The position numbers and the translations under genes are program-made. Shown in pieces: positions 55,487 through 64,000 of a stretch of DNA of 64,000 nucleotides; the stretch's first letter is position 1, and each line of letters begins with the position of its first letter. This stretch comes from Actinoplanes campanulatus (GTDB lineage: Bacteria > Actinomycetota > Actinomycetes > Mycobacteriales > Micromonosporaceae): NCBI RefSeq assembly GCF_014647795.1, contig NZ_BMPW01000031.1:32789-96788 (forward strand). The letters run 5' to 3'. The notes under the pieces are model-generated. The model made no database searches. It was not told where the DNA came from and saw nothing but the letters and a program-made list of their open reading frames with translations.

Positions 55487-56433
55487 TGAAGGGTGCGGTG
55501 CTGGCCGACGACAGTGCGCTGTTGCCGGCGGATGTGGTTCCGCCTCCGTGGCCCGCGCGCCGGGTCACGGTCGGCGGCGCGATGCTGCACGTCCGCGACA
55601 CACTGGCCCAGAGCCCCGGCGCCGAGCCCGCCGTCTACGTGCACGGGCTCGGCGGCTCCGCGCAGAACTTCACCGATCTCGCCGGGTTGCTCGCCGACCG
55701 GCTCGACGGCCAGGCGATCGACCTGCCCGGCTTCGGTTACAGCGACCCGAGCCCGCGCTACTCCATCGCGGCCTTCGCGGCCACCGTGATCGACTACCTG
55801 GAGCACGCCGGTCGTGGCCCGGTCCACCTGATCGGCAATTCGCTCGGCGGCTCCATCTCGGTGCGGGTCGCGGCCCTGCGGCCCGACCTGGTGCGCACGC
55901 TCACGCTGATCTCCCCGGCCATGCCGTTCCTGGACCCGCGACGGACCGCGCAGGGCCCGGTGCTGCCGCTGCTCGCGATGCCCGCCGCCGATCGCCTGAT
56001 GGCCTGGGCGCTCACCCGGGTCACCGCCGAGCAGATGGCCGAGCAGGTCCTGGCCGCCTGCTTCGGCGACACCACGAAGGTGCACCCGCAGCGCCGCGCC
56101 GAGGCACTGGAGGAGATCCAGCTCCGCTACACGGTCGCCCACTACCCGAAGGCCTATCTGGGCACGCTGCGTGGCCTGGTGAGCAGCTTCCTCCGGGCCT
56201 ACCTCCCGGGAGCCGACTCGCAGTGGCGCCTCGCCGCCCGCATCCAGGCGCCCACCCTGGTCATCGGCGGCCTCAACGACCGCCTGGTCGACCCCCGCGT
56301 GCCCGCCCAGGTCGCCAAGGTCATTCCGGACGGCCGACTGCTGATCCTCCCCGGCGTCGGCCACGTCGCCCAGATGGAGGTCCCGCGTCTGGTCGCCCGA
56401 GGGATCGTCGGCCTGCTCGACGACACCCGATGA
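55486..56433 (+). CDS. Alpha/beta hydrolase
   Basis: Predicted 315 residues. Oxyanion region YVHGLGGSAQNF, nucleophile Ser in IGNSLGGSIS, acidic residue in GGLNDRLVDPR and catalytic His in LPGVGHVAQME. It is a serine hydrolase of unknown substrate. TGATG links it to the preceding gene with a one-base overlap, so it is cotranslated. Confidence 0.9.
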   Translation: MKGAVLADDSALLPADVVPPPWPARRVTVGGAMLHVRDTLAQSPGAEPAVYVHGLGGSAQNFTDLAGLLADRLDGQAIDLPGFGYSDPSPRYSIAAFAATVIDYLEHAGRGPVHLIGNSLGGSISVRVAALRPDLVRTLTLISPAMPFLDPRRTAQGPVLPLLAMPAADRLMAWALTRVTAEQMAEQVLAACFGDTTKVHPQRRAEALEEIQLRYTVAHYPKAYLGTLRGLVSSFLRAYLPGADSQWRLAARIQAPTLVIGGLNDRLVDPRVPAQVAKVIPDGRLLILPGVGHVAQMEVPRLVARGIVGLLDDTR

Positions 56434-56452
56434 CCCTCCCGGCCGGGAGCCG

Positions 56453-57358
56453 ATGATTTCGCCTGCGGCCCCGCCCCGTGAGTCGCGGACCTCGTCCGGT
56501 GTGGACCGTTGGCGGCAGTCCTGGTTGATCGTCCTGCTTGCCACCGCGGTGCTGTTCGCGGCCGTCGCGATCGGCCGGCAGCTCTTCGCCGGCGCCACCC
56601 CGGCCGGCCACCCGGTGGCCGCGGCCTCTCCCGCCGAGGCGGTCGTTCCCGCGCCGTCCGAGGTTCCGTCGATCGCGCCGGGCAGCCCGTCCCCGGCCGT
56701 CCCGGCCGATTCCACCGCGGCCGAGACACCGGTGTTCCCGGCCGTCGGCGTGATGCGGATCGACGGCGCGGTCCCGGCCGAGGGGTCCGGCGATTTCCAG
56801 TACGCGGGCGGTCGCAGCCCCGTCTACGGCACACGGGGCCCGGTGCGCCGCTTCAAGGTGGCCGTGGAGAAGGGCAGCGGCGAGAACGTGCCGGCCTTCG
56901 CCGCGCAGGTGGTCGCCACCCTCTCCGACGAGCGCGGCTGGACCGGTTCCGGCCGGCTGCGGATGCAGATGGTCGACGGCGCCGAGAAGGCGGATTTCAC
57001 GGTCTACCTCGCCACCCGGGAGACCGCGGGGCTGATGTGCGAGCGGGGCGGCACCAACATCCGGATCGGCGGGGTGCCGTTCACGTCGTGCCGGGCCACC
57101 GGGAAGGTCATCCTGAACCTGGACCGCTGGCGTGGGTCGGCCCGCCCCTACCTGGAGTCCGGCGCCGACCTGGCCGCGTACCGGCAGTACGTGATCAACC
57201 ATGAGGTCGGGCACGAGCTGGGCCACCGGCACGAGGGCTGTCCCAAGGCGGGCGGCCCGGCCCCGGTGATGGTCCAGCAGACCCTCACGCTTCGTGGCTG
57301 CAAGCCGTACTCGTGGCCGCGCCGCAACGACGAGGACCTGACCGGCCCGTCACTCTGA
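56453..57358 (+). CDS. DUF3152 secreted metalloprotease-like protein, copy 1
   Basis: Predicted 301 residues. A membrane segment (about 24-45) and a Pro/Ala-rich linker precede a DUF3152 domain starting near FQYAGGRSPVYGT. The core has NHEVGHELGHRHEGC, an extended HExxHxxGH-type zinc motif, with flanking cysteines (MCERGG, FTSCRA, HEGCPK, LRGCKPYSW). Activity as a peptidase is inferred from the motif only. A paralogue follows 68 bp downstream. Confidence 0.85.
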   Translation: MISPAAPPRESRTSSGVDRWRQSWLIVLLATAVLFAAVAIGRQLFAGATPAGHPVAAASPAEAVVPAPSEVPSIAPGSPSPAVPADSTAAETPVFPAVGVMRIDGAVPAEGSGDFQYAGGRSPVYGTRGPVRRFKVAVEKGSGENVPAFAAQVVATLSDERGWTGSGRLRMQMVDGAEKADFTVYLATRETAGLMCERGGTNIRIGGVPFTSCRATGKVILNLDRWRGSARPYLESGADLAAYRQYVINHEVGHELGHRHEGCPKAGGPAPVMVQQTLTLRGCKPYSWPRRNDEDLTGPSL

Positions 57359-57426
57359 CGCTGTTCCGGTACGGAAATCCGAAAGTCCTGTGACAGACGG
57401 TGAGTCGTGGCAGGCTGGCGCTTGCT

Positions 57427-59322
57427 ATGGCAAACGCGACAAATGGCCCCAATGATCCGGACGCCGGCACCGGTCGGCGTGGCCGGGCCGAGCGTTCCCG
57501 CGCCGAGGCGGATCCCACGGCGCCCCCGGCCATGCCCGCCGCTGCCCCAGCCCGCCGGACACGCTCCGTGGCCGCCACGGCCAAGCCCACCGCGGACCGG
57601 CCCGCCCGGACCCGCCGCACCCCGCCGCCGCCCGCCACGCCGGAGCCGATGGAAGCGGAAGCGCCGGATCCGGCGGAACCTCCGGCCATGACCCGCGGCA
57701 TCGTCGAACTCGCGGCCGAACGCCTCGCCGCCTCCCGGGCGGCCCGCGACCCGGAGCCGGAGCCGGAGCCGGCCACCCCCGCCGCCGACGACCCGATGGC
57801 GGCGCCCGGCGGCCACCCGAATTCGCGGGCGGCCGGAACCCGCCGATCGAGCCGGGCGACCGGTCCCGGCATCCGTGCCGTCCCCGGCGGCACCCGGCCC
57901 GGCACGGGCAACCGGCCACCGCCGGCGTCCCGCCCACCGACCGGCCCGCCGGAAGCCGTCCGCCCGCAGCCGGGCCTGTCCGGCGAGGACGGTCGGCTCG
58001 AGACGCCCGGCGCCCCGGCACGACCCGAGCCTCCGGACGAACCAGCGACCGTCGAGCGTCCCGGCGCCCACCGGGCCGAGACTCTCCCCGACCTGCCCGG
58101 CACTGGCCTGGAACCGCATGCCGGCCTCGCCGGTGTGGAGCCCCACGCCGAGTCGAACCTCCGGTATCCGCGGACGCGCAACCGCCCCGGGCTGCCGCCC
58201 AGTGTCCGTCTGCCCGCTGAGCTGCCGGACAACCTGTGGCCCCCGCCCGCCCTGATGGACCCGAACCTCGCCGGGAACCTCCACGTGCCGGTCCTGGTGC
58301 CCCCGCGGGCGGAGGAGCCGTCCCCGGACGAGCGGCGCCGGCCCACGGCCGAGGCGCTCCGGGACGAGGAACGCGAACCCGGCTTCCTGCCGTCCGTGCT
58401 GGCCCGCGGCGACGACACCGGATACGTGCCGGTGCACTCCCGGGACGACGACGCTCCGGCCCGGCATACGGCACCCCTGCGCCGGATCCTGCGCCGCCGG
58501 AGGGCCGTGCTCGTCGCGTACCTCTTGATCGTCGTCATGGTGTTGATCGCCGGCCATCAGCTTCGAGACCGGGAGGAACCACTCGTTCCCGGGCGGGAGG
58601 CCGCGCAGCGCGCGGCCGAACCGGCGGGTATCGGCCCGGCGGCCGGTCCGGTGCCGCCGGAGACCGGGGCCGAGCCGGTCGAGCCGGCCGCCGAGCCGGC
58701 CGCACCGGCCACGGGGGAGGCCGAGCAGGCCATCGGGGAGGACGACGAGCCGAAGGCGAAGGCGGGCGATTTCCGGTACGCGCGTGGCCGCGGCCCGATG
58801 CTGGGCACCGCCGGCGAGCTGTACCGCTTCCGGGTGGCGGTCGAGAAGATCGTCGACGACACGTCGGCCAGGGAGTTCGCCGAGGCCGTCGACGAGACGC
58901 TGAGCGATGACCGGAGCTGGGTCAACGACGGCCGGCTGCGGCTGCGGCGGGTGGCGAACGGCGGTGACGACGTGGACTTCACGATCTTCCTGGCGTCGGC
59001 GCCCACCTCGGAGGAGATGTGCGCGGCAGGCGGCCTGGCCACCGAGGGGTACACCTCGTGCCGGATCCCCGGTCAGGTGATCATCAACGCTGACCGGTGG
59101 GCCGACGCGACACCCGACTACGAGGGCCGGCTGAGGCAGTACCGGGAGTACACGATCAACCATGAGGTCGGCCACGAACTCGGGCACGGGCACGAGAAGT
59201 GCCCCGGTGAGGGCGAGAAGGCCCCGGTGATGATGCAGCAGACCTTCGGCTTGAAGGGCTGTACCCCGAACTCCTGGCCCTACCTGGGCGGCGAGCGGTA
59301 CGCCGGTGAGCCGGTAGCCTGA
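57427..59322 (+). CDS. DUF3152 secreted metalloprotease-like protein, copy 2
   Basis: Predicted 631 residues, a paralogue of the preceding gene across the last ~190 residues (FRYARGRGPMLGT, NHEVGHELGHGHEKC, QQTFGLKGCTPNSW). The first ~340 residues are a low-complexity Pro/Ala/Arg-rich cytoplasmic region, followed by one transmembrane helix (VLVAYLLIVVMVLIAG) and an acidic linker. ATG at 57427 lacks a ribosome binding site; a GTG at 57400 is the alternative start. The two genes arose by tandem duplication. Confidence 0.83.
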   Translation: MANATNGPNDPDAGTGRRGRAERSRAEADPTAPPAMPAAAPARRTRSVAATAKPTADRPARTRRTPPPPATPEPMEAEAPDPAEPPAMTRGIVELAAERLAASRAARDPEPEPEPATPAADDPMAAPGGHPNSRAAGTRRSSRATGPGIRAVPGGTRPGTGNRPPPASRPPTGPPEAVRPQPGLSGEDGRLETPGAPARPEPPDEPATVERPGAHRAETLPDLPGTGLEPHAGLAGVEPHAESNLRYPRTRNRPGLPPSVRLPAELPDNLWPPPALMDPNLAGNLHVPVLVPPRAEEPSPDERRRPTAEALRDEEREPGFLPSVLARGDDTGYVPVHSRDDDAPARHTAPLRRILRRRRAVLVAYLLIVVMVLIAGHQLRDREEPLVPGREAAQRAAEPAGIGPAAGPVPPETGAEPVEPAAEPAAPATGEAEQAIGEDDEPKAKAGDFRYARGRGPMLGTAGELYRFRVAVEKIVDDTSAREFAEAVDETLSDDRSWVNDGRLRLRRVANGGDDVDFTIFLASAPTSEEMCAAGGLATEGYTSCRIPGQVIINADRWADATPDYEGRLRQYREYTINHEVGHELGHGHEKCPGEGEKAPVMMQQTFGLKGCTPNSWPYLGGERYAGEPVA

Positions 59323-59432
59323 GTTATTCCGCGATCCCGCATGTCGGGCCCGTGTCCAACGTCATGGATCAGCGCCCGCGAATCGAGCAACAATGGGCGG
59401 CGATCCTTACCACCGAACCCGGGGAGTGAATT

Positions 59433-60614
59433 GTGGCTCTGCCCCCGCTCGTCGAGCCGGCCGCCGAGCTGAGCGTCGACGAGATCCGCCGCTATTCGCG
59501 TCACCTGATCATCCCCGATGTCGGGATGGACGGGCAGAAGCGGCTCAAGAACGCCAAGGTCCTCGCCGTGGGCGCGGGCGGCCTCGGCTCGCCGACGTTG
59601 CTCTACCTGGCCGCGGCCGGTGTGGGCACGCTCGGCATCATCGACTTCGACACGGTCGACGAGTCCAACCTCCAGCGCCAGATCATCCACGGCGTCTCCG
59701 ACGTCGGCACGCCCAAGGCCGAGTCCGCGGCCCGCAGCATCGCCGAGGTCAACCCGCTGGTGAACGTGATCATTCACAACACCGCGCTGGACCGCGACAA
59801 CGTCAAGGAGATCTTCTCCCAGTACGACCTGATCGTCGACGGCACCGACAACTTCGCGACCCGTTACATGGTCAACGACGCCGCGGTGCTGCTCGGTAAG
59901 CCGTACGTCTGGGGTTCGATCTACCGCTTCGACGGTCAGGCCTCGGTGTTCTGGGAGGAGCACGGTCCCTGCTACCGCTGCCTCTACCCGGAGCCCCCGC
60001 CGCCCGGCATGGTGCCGAGCTGCGCCGAGGGCGGCGTCCTCGGCGTGCTGTGCGCGTCGATCGGCTCGATCCAGGTCAACGAGGCGATCAAGCTGATCAC
60101 CGGCATCGGTGAGCCGCTCGTCGGCCGGCTGATGGTCTACGACGCCCTGGAGATGTCCTACCGCAAGATCAAGGTTCGGAAGGACCCGAACTGCGCGCTC
60201 TGCGGTGAGAACCCGACGGTCACCGACCTGCTCGAGGACTACGAGGACTTCTGCGGCGCGGTCTCCGAGGAGGCGGTGGAGGCGATCACCGGCTCCACGA
60301 TCAGTGTCCGCGAGCTCAAGGACTGGCAGGACAGCGGCAAGGACATCTTCCTGGTCGACGTCCGCGAGCCGGCCGAGTGGGAGATCAACCGCATCCCCGG
60401 CGCGGTGCTGATCCCGAAGGGCGAGATCCTCTCCGGCGAGTCGCTGGCGAAGTTCCCGCAGGACAAGCAGATCGTCCTGCACTGCAAGTCGGGTGTGCGC
60501 TCGGCCGAGGCCCTCGCCGCGCTCAAGGCGGCCGGCTTCAAGGATGCCGTGCACGTCCAGGGCGGCATCGTCTCCTGGGTCAACACGATCGACCCGTCGC
60601 TGCCGTCGTACTGA
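59433..60614 (+). CDS. moeZ: Adenylyltransferase/sulfurtransferase MoeZ
   Basis: Predicted 393 residues. E1-like adenylation domain with nucleotide loop VGAGGLGSP (46-54), DFDTVDESNLQRQ and a zinc site of Cys180, Cys183, Cys254 and Cys257. C-terminal rhodanese domain (about 290-393) with catalytic Cys351 in VLHCKSGVRS. It activates the C-terminal glycine of small sulfur-carrier proteins (MoaD, ThiS, CysO) and thiocarboxylates them. GGGGAG precedes the GTG start. The following inverted repeat may end the transcript. Confidence 0.96.
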   Translation: MALPPLVEPAAELSVDEIRRYSRHLIIPDVGMDGQKRLKNAKVLAVGAGGLGSPTLLYLAAAGVGTLGIIDFDTVDESNLQRQIIHGVSDVGTPKAESAARSIAEVNPLVNVIIHNTALDRDNVKEIFSQYDLIVDGTDNFATRYMVNDAAVLLGKPYVWGSIYRFDGQASVFWEEHGPCYRCLYPEPPPPGMVPSCAEGGVLGVLCASIGSIQVNEAIKLITGIGEPLVGRLMVYDALEMSYRKIKVRKDPNCALCGENPTVTDLLEDYEDFCGAVSEEAVEAITGSTISVRELKDWQDSGKDIFLVDVREPAEWEINRIPGAVLIPKGEILSGESLAKFPQDKQIVLHCKSGVRSAEALAALKAAGFKDAVHVQGGIVSWVNTIDPSLPSY

Positions 60615-60625
60615 GCGGACATCCT

Positions 60626-60663
60626 TCACACTGAGGAGTCATGATCTTGGCTCCTCAGTGTGA
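60626..60663 (+). terminator. Inverted repeat after moeZ
   Basis: TCACACTGAGGAG and its exact complement CTCCTCAGTGTGA are separated by 12 bases, 12 bp after the stop. There is no T-tract, so termination is inferred from position and stem quality. Confidence 0.65.
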
Positions 60664-60740
60664 GGCTGGGGTGACAGAACCGGACCATTGCGACAGATGG
60701 TCGAACGTGTCAGCGAATCACAGATTCGGCGGGTAGTTTC

Positions 60741-61553
60741 GTGACCGTGGTCGATATCGATGCCGCGATCGGTTACGTCATGGCCCATGGTGACCCGGTC
60801 GAGCGCGCGCGCCTGTCATATCTGCGGACCGGTCAGCCGGCTACTCCGGAGATCATCGACCGGCTGTCCGACGGGCAGATGGTGGAGGGTGGCTGGCCCG
60901 CGTCGGCCGACGGCCAGGTCCCCTCGGTCGATGCCAGCTGCTTCCGACTCAGTGAGCTCGACGACCTCGGTGGCCTGCGGGCCGGCCCGGTCGCGGAGCG
61001 CGCGTTGCACTGGCTCGCCGGTGCCCAGCGCCCCGACGGCACCTGGCAGGAGCACGAGTCGCTGGCCGGCGAGGCCCCGGCCTGGGCGATGCCCGGCGAT
61101 CCGGAGGCCACCCTCTACCTGACCTCGGTGGCCGGCTTCTGGCTGACCGCGGCGGCTGTCGAGACCGACCCCTACCAGACGCGCGGGCGCTACAACGATG
61201 TGCTCGCCCGCGCGGCCGGATTCGTCGCCTCCCAGTTGCGGCCGGACGGCTCGTGGCCGTCGTTCCTGGCGGCCGGCTGGCACGCCGCCGGGCTGCTCCA
61301 CCAGCAGCAGTATTTCTACGAGTCGTCCCGGGTGCAGATCGTCCTCGGCGAGCGGCTGCCCGACATGGCCCCGGCCGACGTCGCCGCGATGGCGGCCGCT
61401 CTGCGCCGGGTCAACCTGGGCGACGACTGGCTGCTACGGAACGCGCGCAAGCGCCTGGGGGAGACCCAGCGGTCGGACGGCGGATGGGACAGCAACGAGG
61501 GCCCGATCTTCGACGTCAACGTCACCCTGACGGCCCTGCGCGCCTGCCGCTGA
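60741..61553 (+). CDS. Prenyltransferase/squalene-oxidase-repeat protein
   Basis: Predicted 270 residues built of alpha-toroid repeats. QW-like motifs recur: DGQMVEGGWPAS, AQRPDGTWQEHES, LRPDGSWPSF and RSDGGWDSNEG. Terpene cyclases of the squalene-hopene type have this fold, but the catalytic DxDD motif is not visible and the protein is less than half their length, so it is likely a non-catalytic or differently acting relative. GTG start. It converges with the polysaccharide genes 15 bases downstream. Confidence 0.82.
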   Translation: MTVVDIDAAIGYVMAHGDPVERARLSYLRTGQPATPEIIDRLSDGQMVEGGWPASADGQVPSVDASCFRLSELDDLGGLRAGPVAERALHWLAGAQRPDGTWQEHESLAGEAPAWAMPGDPEATLYLTSVAGFWLTAAAVETDPYQTRGRYNDVLARAAGFVASQLRPDGSWPSFLAAGWHAAGLLHQQQYFYESSRVQIVLGERLPDMAPADVAAMAAALRRVNLGDDWLLRNARKRLGETQRSDGGWDSNEGPIFDVNVTLTALRACR

Positions 61554-61568
61554 ACCCTGTCGTCATGA

Positions 61569-62774
61569 TCACTGCCGGCGTCGGCCGGATGATTTCGTCC
61601 GCTTGCTCGTGCTGGGAAGAGGCGTGGGCACATTCCGCGCGTCGTACAGGCTCAGCGTGGCGCCCTGTTCGTTCAGCTCGTGGGCGAACTGAACGAACAT
61701 CGAGGTGTAGACCGACTCCGTCGGATTGCCCGCCGCCCAGTAGGACCAGTCGATACCCTCCGGGCGGTTCGTCTTGTTCTCGGCGAAGACGTTCACCAGG
61801 ACGTCGTAGCCGTTCCCGCGGAGTGCCGTCACCTGATCGGTGATGCTCCGCAGCGTGGCCTGGCGCTCACGTGCGTCGACCGCGATCTCGCCACCGTTCT
61901 TGGTCAGCTTGTGCCGGTAGCTACCGACATTCAGCAGCACCTTCCGGGTGCCGAGCGACTGCGCCACCTGCTCTGCCGCGGATGCTGACGCGAATTCACC
62001 GGCGGAGATCACGGCCTGCCGGCTGTCGGCCGGGTCCGACGGATGCCAGGGGAAACCCTGCACACCCGCGAAATCAACGAGCGAATCGTCGATGAGGCGC
62101 GTGTAGGCGAGCAGTTTCGGCGTCTGATCGGTGCCCGCCTGGGTGCCCAGCAGCACGCCGGTCCGGACCTCCGGGAAGACGGAACGCTCAAGCCGGAAGT
62201 ACCGGTTCACGTTCTTGGCGAAGTCGTCGGGGTCGCCGTTGTTGTTCCAGTACGGCTGCTCAGGCTCCGGGAACGGAATCCAGAGCCCCATCTGACGGTC
62301 GGAGACGCCGCGGTTCTTGAGGCGATTGAAGTATTTGGTGGTCCAGCCGTCGTACATACCGGTCGTGTACTCGTGGAAGTCGACGAGTCCCCATTCGGTC
62401 TCCGGCTCGACGATCACGACGGGCGTGATGTTCTGGGCGCTGAACTCCTTGAGCCGGGCGGCCATCGCGTCGGCCATCTCGACGGCATTCGGTTCGGAGA
62501 TCGGCATCTGGGTGAAGATCATCATGCTGTCGGCGACAGCGGACCCGCACACCTGCTCGTACTCCGGCAATGCCGCCAGTTGCGCGTCGGCCGTCGGCTG
62601 CCTCTTCGGCGCCGGCTTGCCGGTGCATGCTGTCGCCGCGCTGGCCAGGGCGAGGCTCTGCCGCGACCGCTCGAACAGGCCGCTGCCGGTCAGATGCGTT
62701 ATCACGATGTTGAACGTGCCCATCACCAGGGCCAGGAACAGGCACGTGGAGATCATTACGTCACGCTTCCGCAT
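61569..62774 (-). CDS. Exported glycoside-hydrolase-like protein (GH26-like) of a polysaccharide locus
   Basis: Predicted 401 residues. An N-terminal membrane anchor or uncleaved signal (MISTCLFLALVMGTFNIVI) is followed by a TIM-barrel-like region with sequences such as VVIVEPETEWGLVDFHEY, LWIPFPEPEQPYW and VDFAGVQGFPWHP, where Glu residues could be catalytic. The C-terminus is Ser/Lys/Arg-rich. Similar proteins accompany membrane glycosyltransferases in exopolysaccharide loci. It overlaps the GT2 gene by one base. Enzymatic activity is not proven by motif. Confidence 0.72.
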   Translation of the reverse strand: MRKRDVMISTCLFLALVMGTFNIVITHLTGSGLFERSRQSLALASAATACTGKPAPKRQPTADAQLAALPEYEQVCGSAVADSMMIFTQMPISEPNAVEMADAMAARLKEFSAQNITPVVIVEPETEWGLVDFHEYTTGMYDGWTTKYFNRLKNRGVSDRQMGLWIPFPEPEQPYWNNNGDPDDFAKNVNRYFRLERSVFPEVRTGVLLGTQAGTDQTPKLLAYTRLIDDSLVDFAGVQGFPWHPSDPADSRQAVISAGEFASASAAEQVAQSLGTRKVLLNVGSYRHKLTKNGGEIAVDARERQATLRSITDQVTALRGNGYDVLVNVFAENKTNRPEGIDWSYWAAGNPTESVYTSMFVQFAHELNEQGATLSLYDARNVPTPLPSTSKRTKSSGRRRQ

Positions 62775-63952
62775 CAGACAGTCTCCCTAACAGGCTGGGC
62801 CGGCCGCACGGTGATGCCTTTTCGCTGCCACTTCTGCCACTCGACGCCTCGTGCGCGGATGCTGTAGGAGATTGATTTGAGCAGCGCAATGTACTCAATC
62901 CACACCAGGGCGTAGAAGATGATCCAGGTGAACGGGAAGAGCGGAATGATCCACCAGTTCCTCGCCCGTTCGGTGAACAGTCCGACAACCACGTAGAGGA
63001 TGCCGATGAAGAGCGCGCCCAACAGCAGCGAACTGTAGTCACCGGTGACATAGCTGTAGAGCACGAGCAGGGTCAGGCCGACGGGTTCGAAGAGAAGCTG
63101 CAACTCCGCGAGCATCGCGAACGGCAGAGCGAACCAGGTGAGCCACATGCTGTGCTGCGCTCGCGTGGAGAAGAAGAGCTTCTTGTACTTCCCGAACGCC
63201 TCGAAGCGCCCCTTCTTCCACCGCAGTCGCTGCTTGAGAAGGCCCATGATCGTGCCGGCGCCCTCGGTGTAGCAGATGGCGTCGTCGGCGTAGACCGCCT
63301 TGAGGCCGTGAAAACGCGTCCGCAGCGACATCTCGATGTCCTCGGTGATGCTGGACGTATCGAATACGCCGATCGCGTCGAAGACGGTGGTCCTCCGGAA
63401 GGCGGCACAGGCGCCCCCGTAGATGTACTCGGCCCCCAACAGGGACTGGGCTCGCTTGGAGTAGAAGCCGAAGAGGTACTCCAGCTTCTGCAGGAGGTTC
63501 AGGAACCCCAGCTCGCCGCCGACCTTGACATTGCCGACCACGGCATCGACGGTGTCGTCCGCGAAATAGGAGACCAGGTTCCGCACCATATGCGGGTGCG
63601 CGATGGAGTCCGCGTCGACGGAGACCAGGATCTCGCCGCGGGCGTTCTCGATGGCGTAGTTCAGGGCCGTGCCCTTGCCGCCCTTCGCCTTGCTGAGGAA
63701 CCGGATCGACTTGGTGCTGTTCGGGTTGTCCGCCTCATAGGCTGCCACCAGCGCCCTGACCAGCTGAGGGGTGCTGTCGGTCGAGCCGTCGTCGACGACC
63801 ACGATCTCGATGTTGCGGTAATCGTTGTCCAGGATCGAGTTGATGGTGGCGGTGATGCCCATCTCCTCGTTCCAGGCGGGAACCAGGATGGAGACCAGGG
63901 GCTCGTAGGCGACTCCACGCCGCTTCCTGGCGACGCGCAGTCTCAGGGTCAT
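62774..63952 (-). CDS. Membrane glycosyltransferase family 2 (processive synthase-like)
   Basis: Predicted 392 residues. GT-A motifs: VDDGSTD for nucleotide-sugar binding, VDADS, GGACAAFRR, SITEDIEMS (TED, the catalytic base) and QRLRWKKGR (QxxRW), as in cellulose, chitin or hyaluronan synthases. Three to four transmembrane helices follow (about 265-370). No N-terminal helix is seen. It probably makes and exports a beta-linked polysaccharide. ATGA overlap with an upstream gene at the window edge shows it lies within an operon. Confidence 0.93.
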   Translation of the reverse strand: MTLRLRVARKRRGVAYEPLVSILVPAWNEEMGITATINSILDNDYRNIEIVVVDDGSTDSTPQLVRALVAAYEADNPNSTKSIRFLSKAKGGKGTALNYAIENARGEILVSVDADSIAHPHMVRNLVSYFADDTVDAVVGNVKVGGELGFLNLLQKLEYLFGFYSKRAQSLLGAEYIYGGACAAFRRTTVFDAIGVFDTSSITEDIEMSLRTRFHGLKAVYADDAICYTEGAGTIMGLLKQRLRWKKGRFEAFGKYKKLFFSTRAQHSMWLTWFALPFAMLAELQLLFEPVGLTLLVLYSYVTGDYSSLLLGALFIGILYVVVGLFTERARNWWIIPLFPFTWIIFYALVWIEYIALLKSISYSIRARGVEWQKWQRKGITVRPAQPVRETV

Positions 63953-64000
63953 TGCGTGCTGGTGTAACGGCTGGTCACGGCGTCGATGAGGTCGCGTGAG
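63949..64000 (-). CDS. Partial gene cut by the window edge (C-terminal 16 residues)
   Basis: On the minus strand the frame SRDLIDAVTSRYTSTQ ends with a TGA that overlaps the GT2 start as ATGA. Only the last codons are in the window. The overlap is the reason to call it coding. Likely part of the same polysaccharide operon; nothing can be said of its function. Confidence 0.5.
   Translation of the reverse strand, partial: SRDLIDAVTSRYTSTQ

Overview
The window is about 64 kb of very GC-rich DNA with dense genes, many GTG starts, short overlaps between stop and start codons, and long meaningless open frames on the opposite strands. Together with an Rpf/LysM resuscitation factor behind a c-di-AMP riboswitch, DUF3040, DUF3107 and DUF3152 proteins, MoeZ and an MtrAB-like two-component pair, this points to a chromosomal segment of a filamentous actinomycete, most likely Micromonosporaceae (Actinoplanes-like). 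The genus is an inference from gene content and was not tested.

Layout. 1-6.7 kb: a methyltransferase, a non-coding block bounded by two ~290 bp inverted repeat arms, a saccharopine-dehydrogenase-like reductase, the riboswitch-controlled rpf gene, tRNA-Arg(CCT) and katG. 6.7-14 kb: a 1614-residue secreted nuclease/5'-nucleotidase fusion, a vanadium haloperoxidase/PAP2-like secreted enzyme and two small membrane proteins. 14.2-23.7 kb: a RiPP locus of the FxsB radical-SAM (three-residue cyclophane) type, with two paralogous precursor peptides, two NB-ARC/TPR proteins, a radical SAM/SPASM maturase and a separately encoded HExxH peptide hydroxylase. 23.8-31.4 kb: a DAHP synthase with a leader peptide rich in Trp, Phe and Tyr plus an attenuator, a two-component system, TPR and Smr proteins, and a membrane M28 peptidase. 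31.4-35.6 kb: a signalling operon (receiver-SpoIIE phosphatase, CHASE3 histidine kinase, single-domain response regulator) followed by an inositol-monophosphatase-like gene. 35.8-45 kb: two SDRs, a secreted coiled-coil protein, a spermidine-synthase-like membrane protein, a Ser/Thr kinase, and a RecQ-phosphoribosyltransferase fusion associated with DnaA-box-like 9-mers and a 5 x 38 bp tandem repeat. 45-50.6 kb: a GNAT enzyme, an AbiEii-like nucleotidyltransferase with a duplicated-domain partner, a copper chaperone with a membrane-anchored partner, a methyltransferase and heme oxygenase. 50.6-61.6 kb: a block that looks conserved in actinomycetes (DEAD-box helicase, DUF3107, TetR, proline-rich protein, alpha/beta hydrolase, two DUF3152 proteins, MoeZ, a terpene-cyclase-repeat protein). 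61.6-64 kb: the end of a polysaccharide operon (GH-like exported protein, GT2 synthase) entering from the right edge.

The most unusual part is 14.2-23.7 kb. Both precursors carry a C-terminal Phe-Asp-Asn-Phe or Phe-Ser-Asn-Phe motif followed by a tail, not the canonical FxSxx C-terminus. The radical SAM and HExxH modules are two overlapping genes, and two different STAND-type NB-ARC/TPR proteins flank the maturation genes. I propose this as a variant triceptide/cyclophane system; its product and role are unknown.
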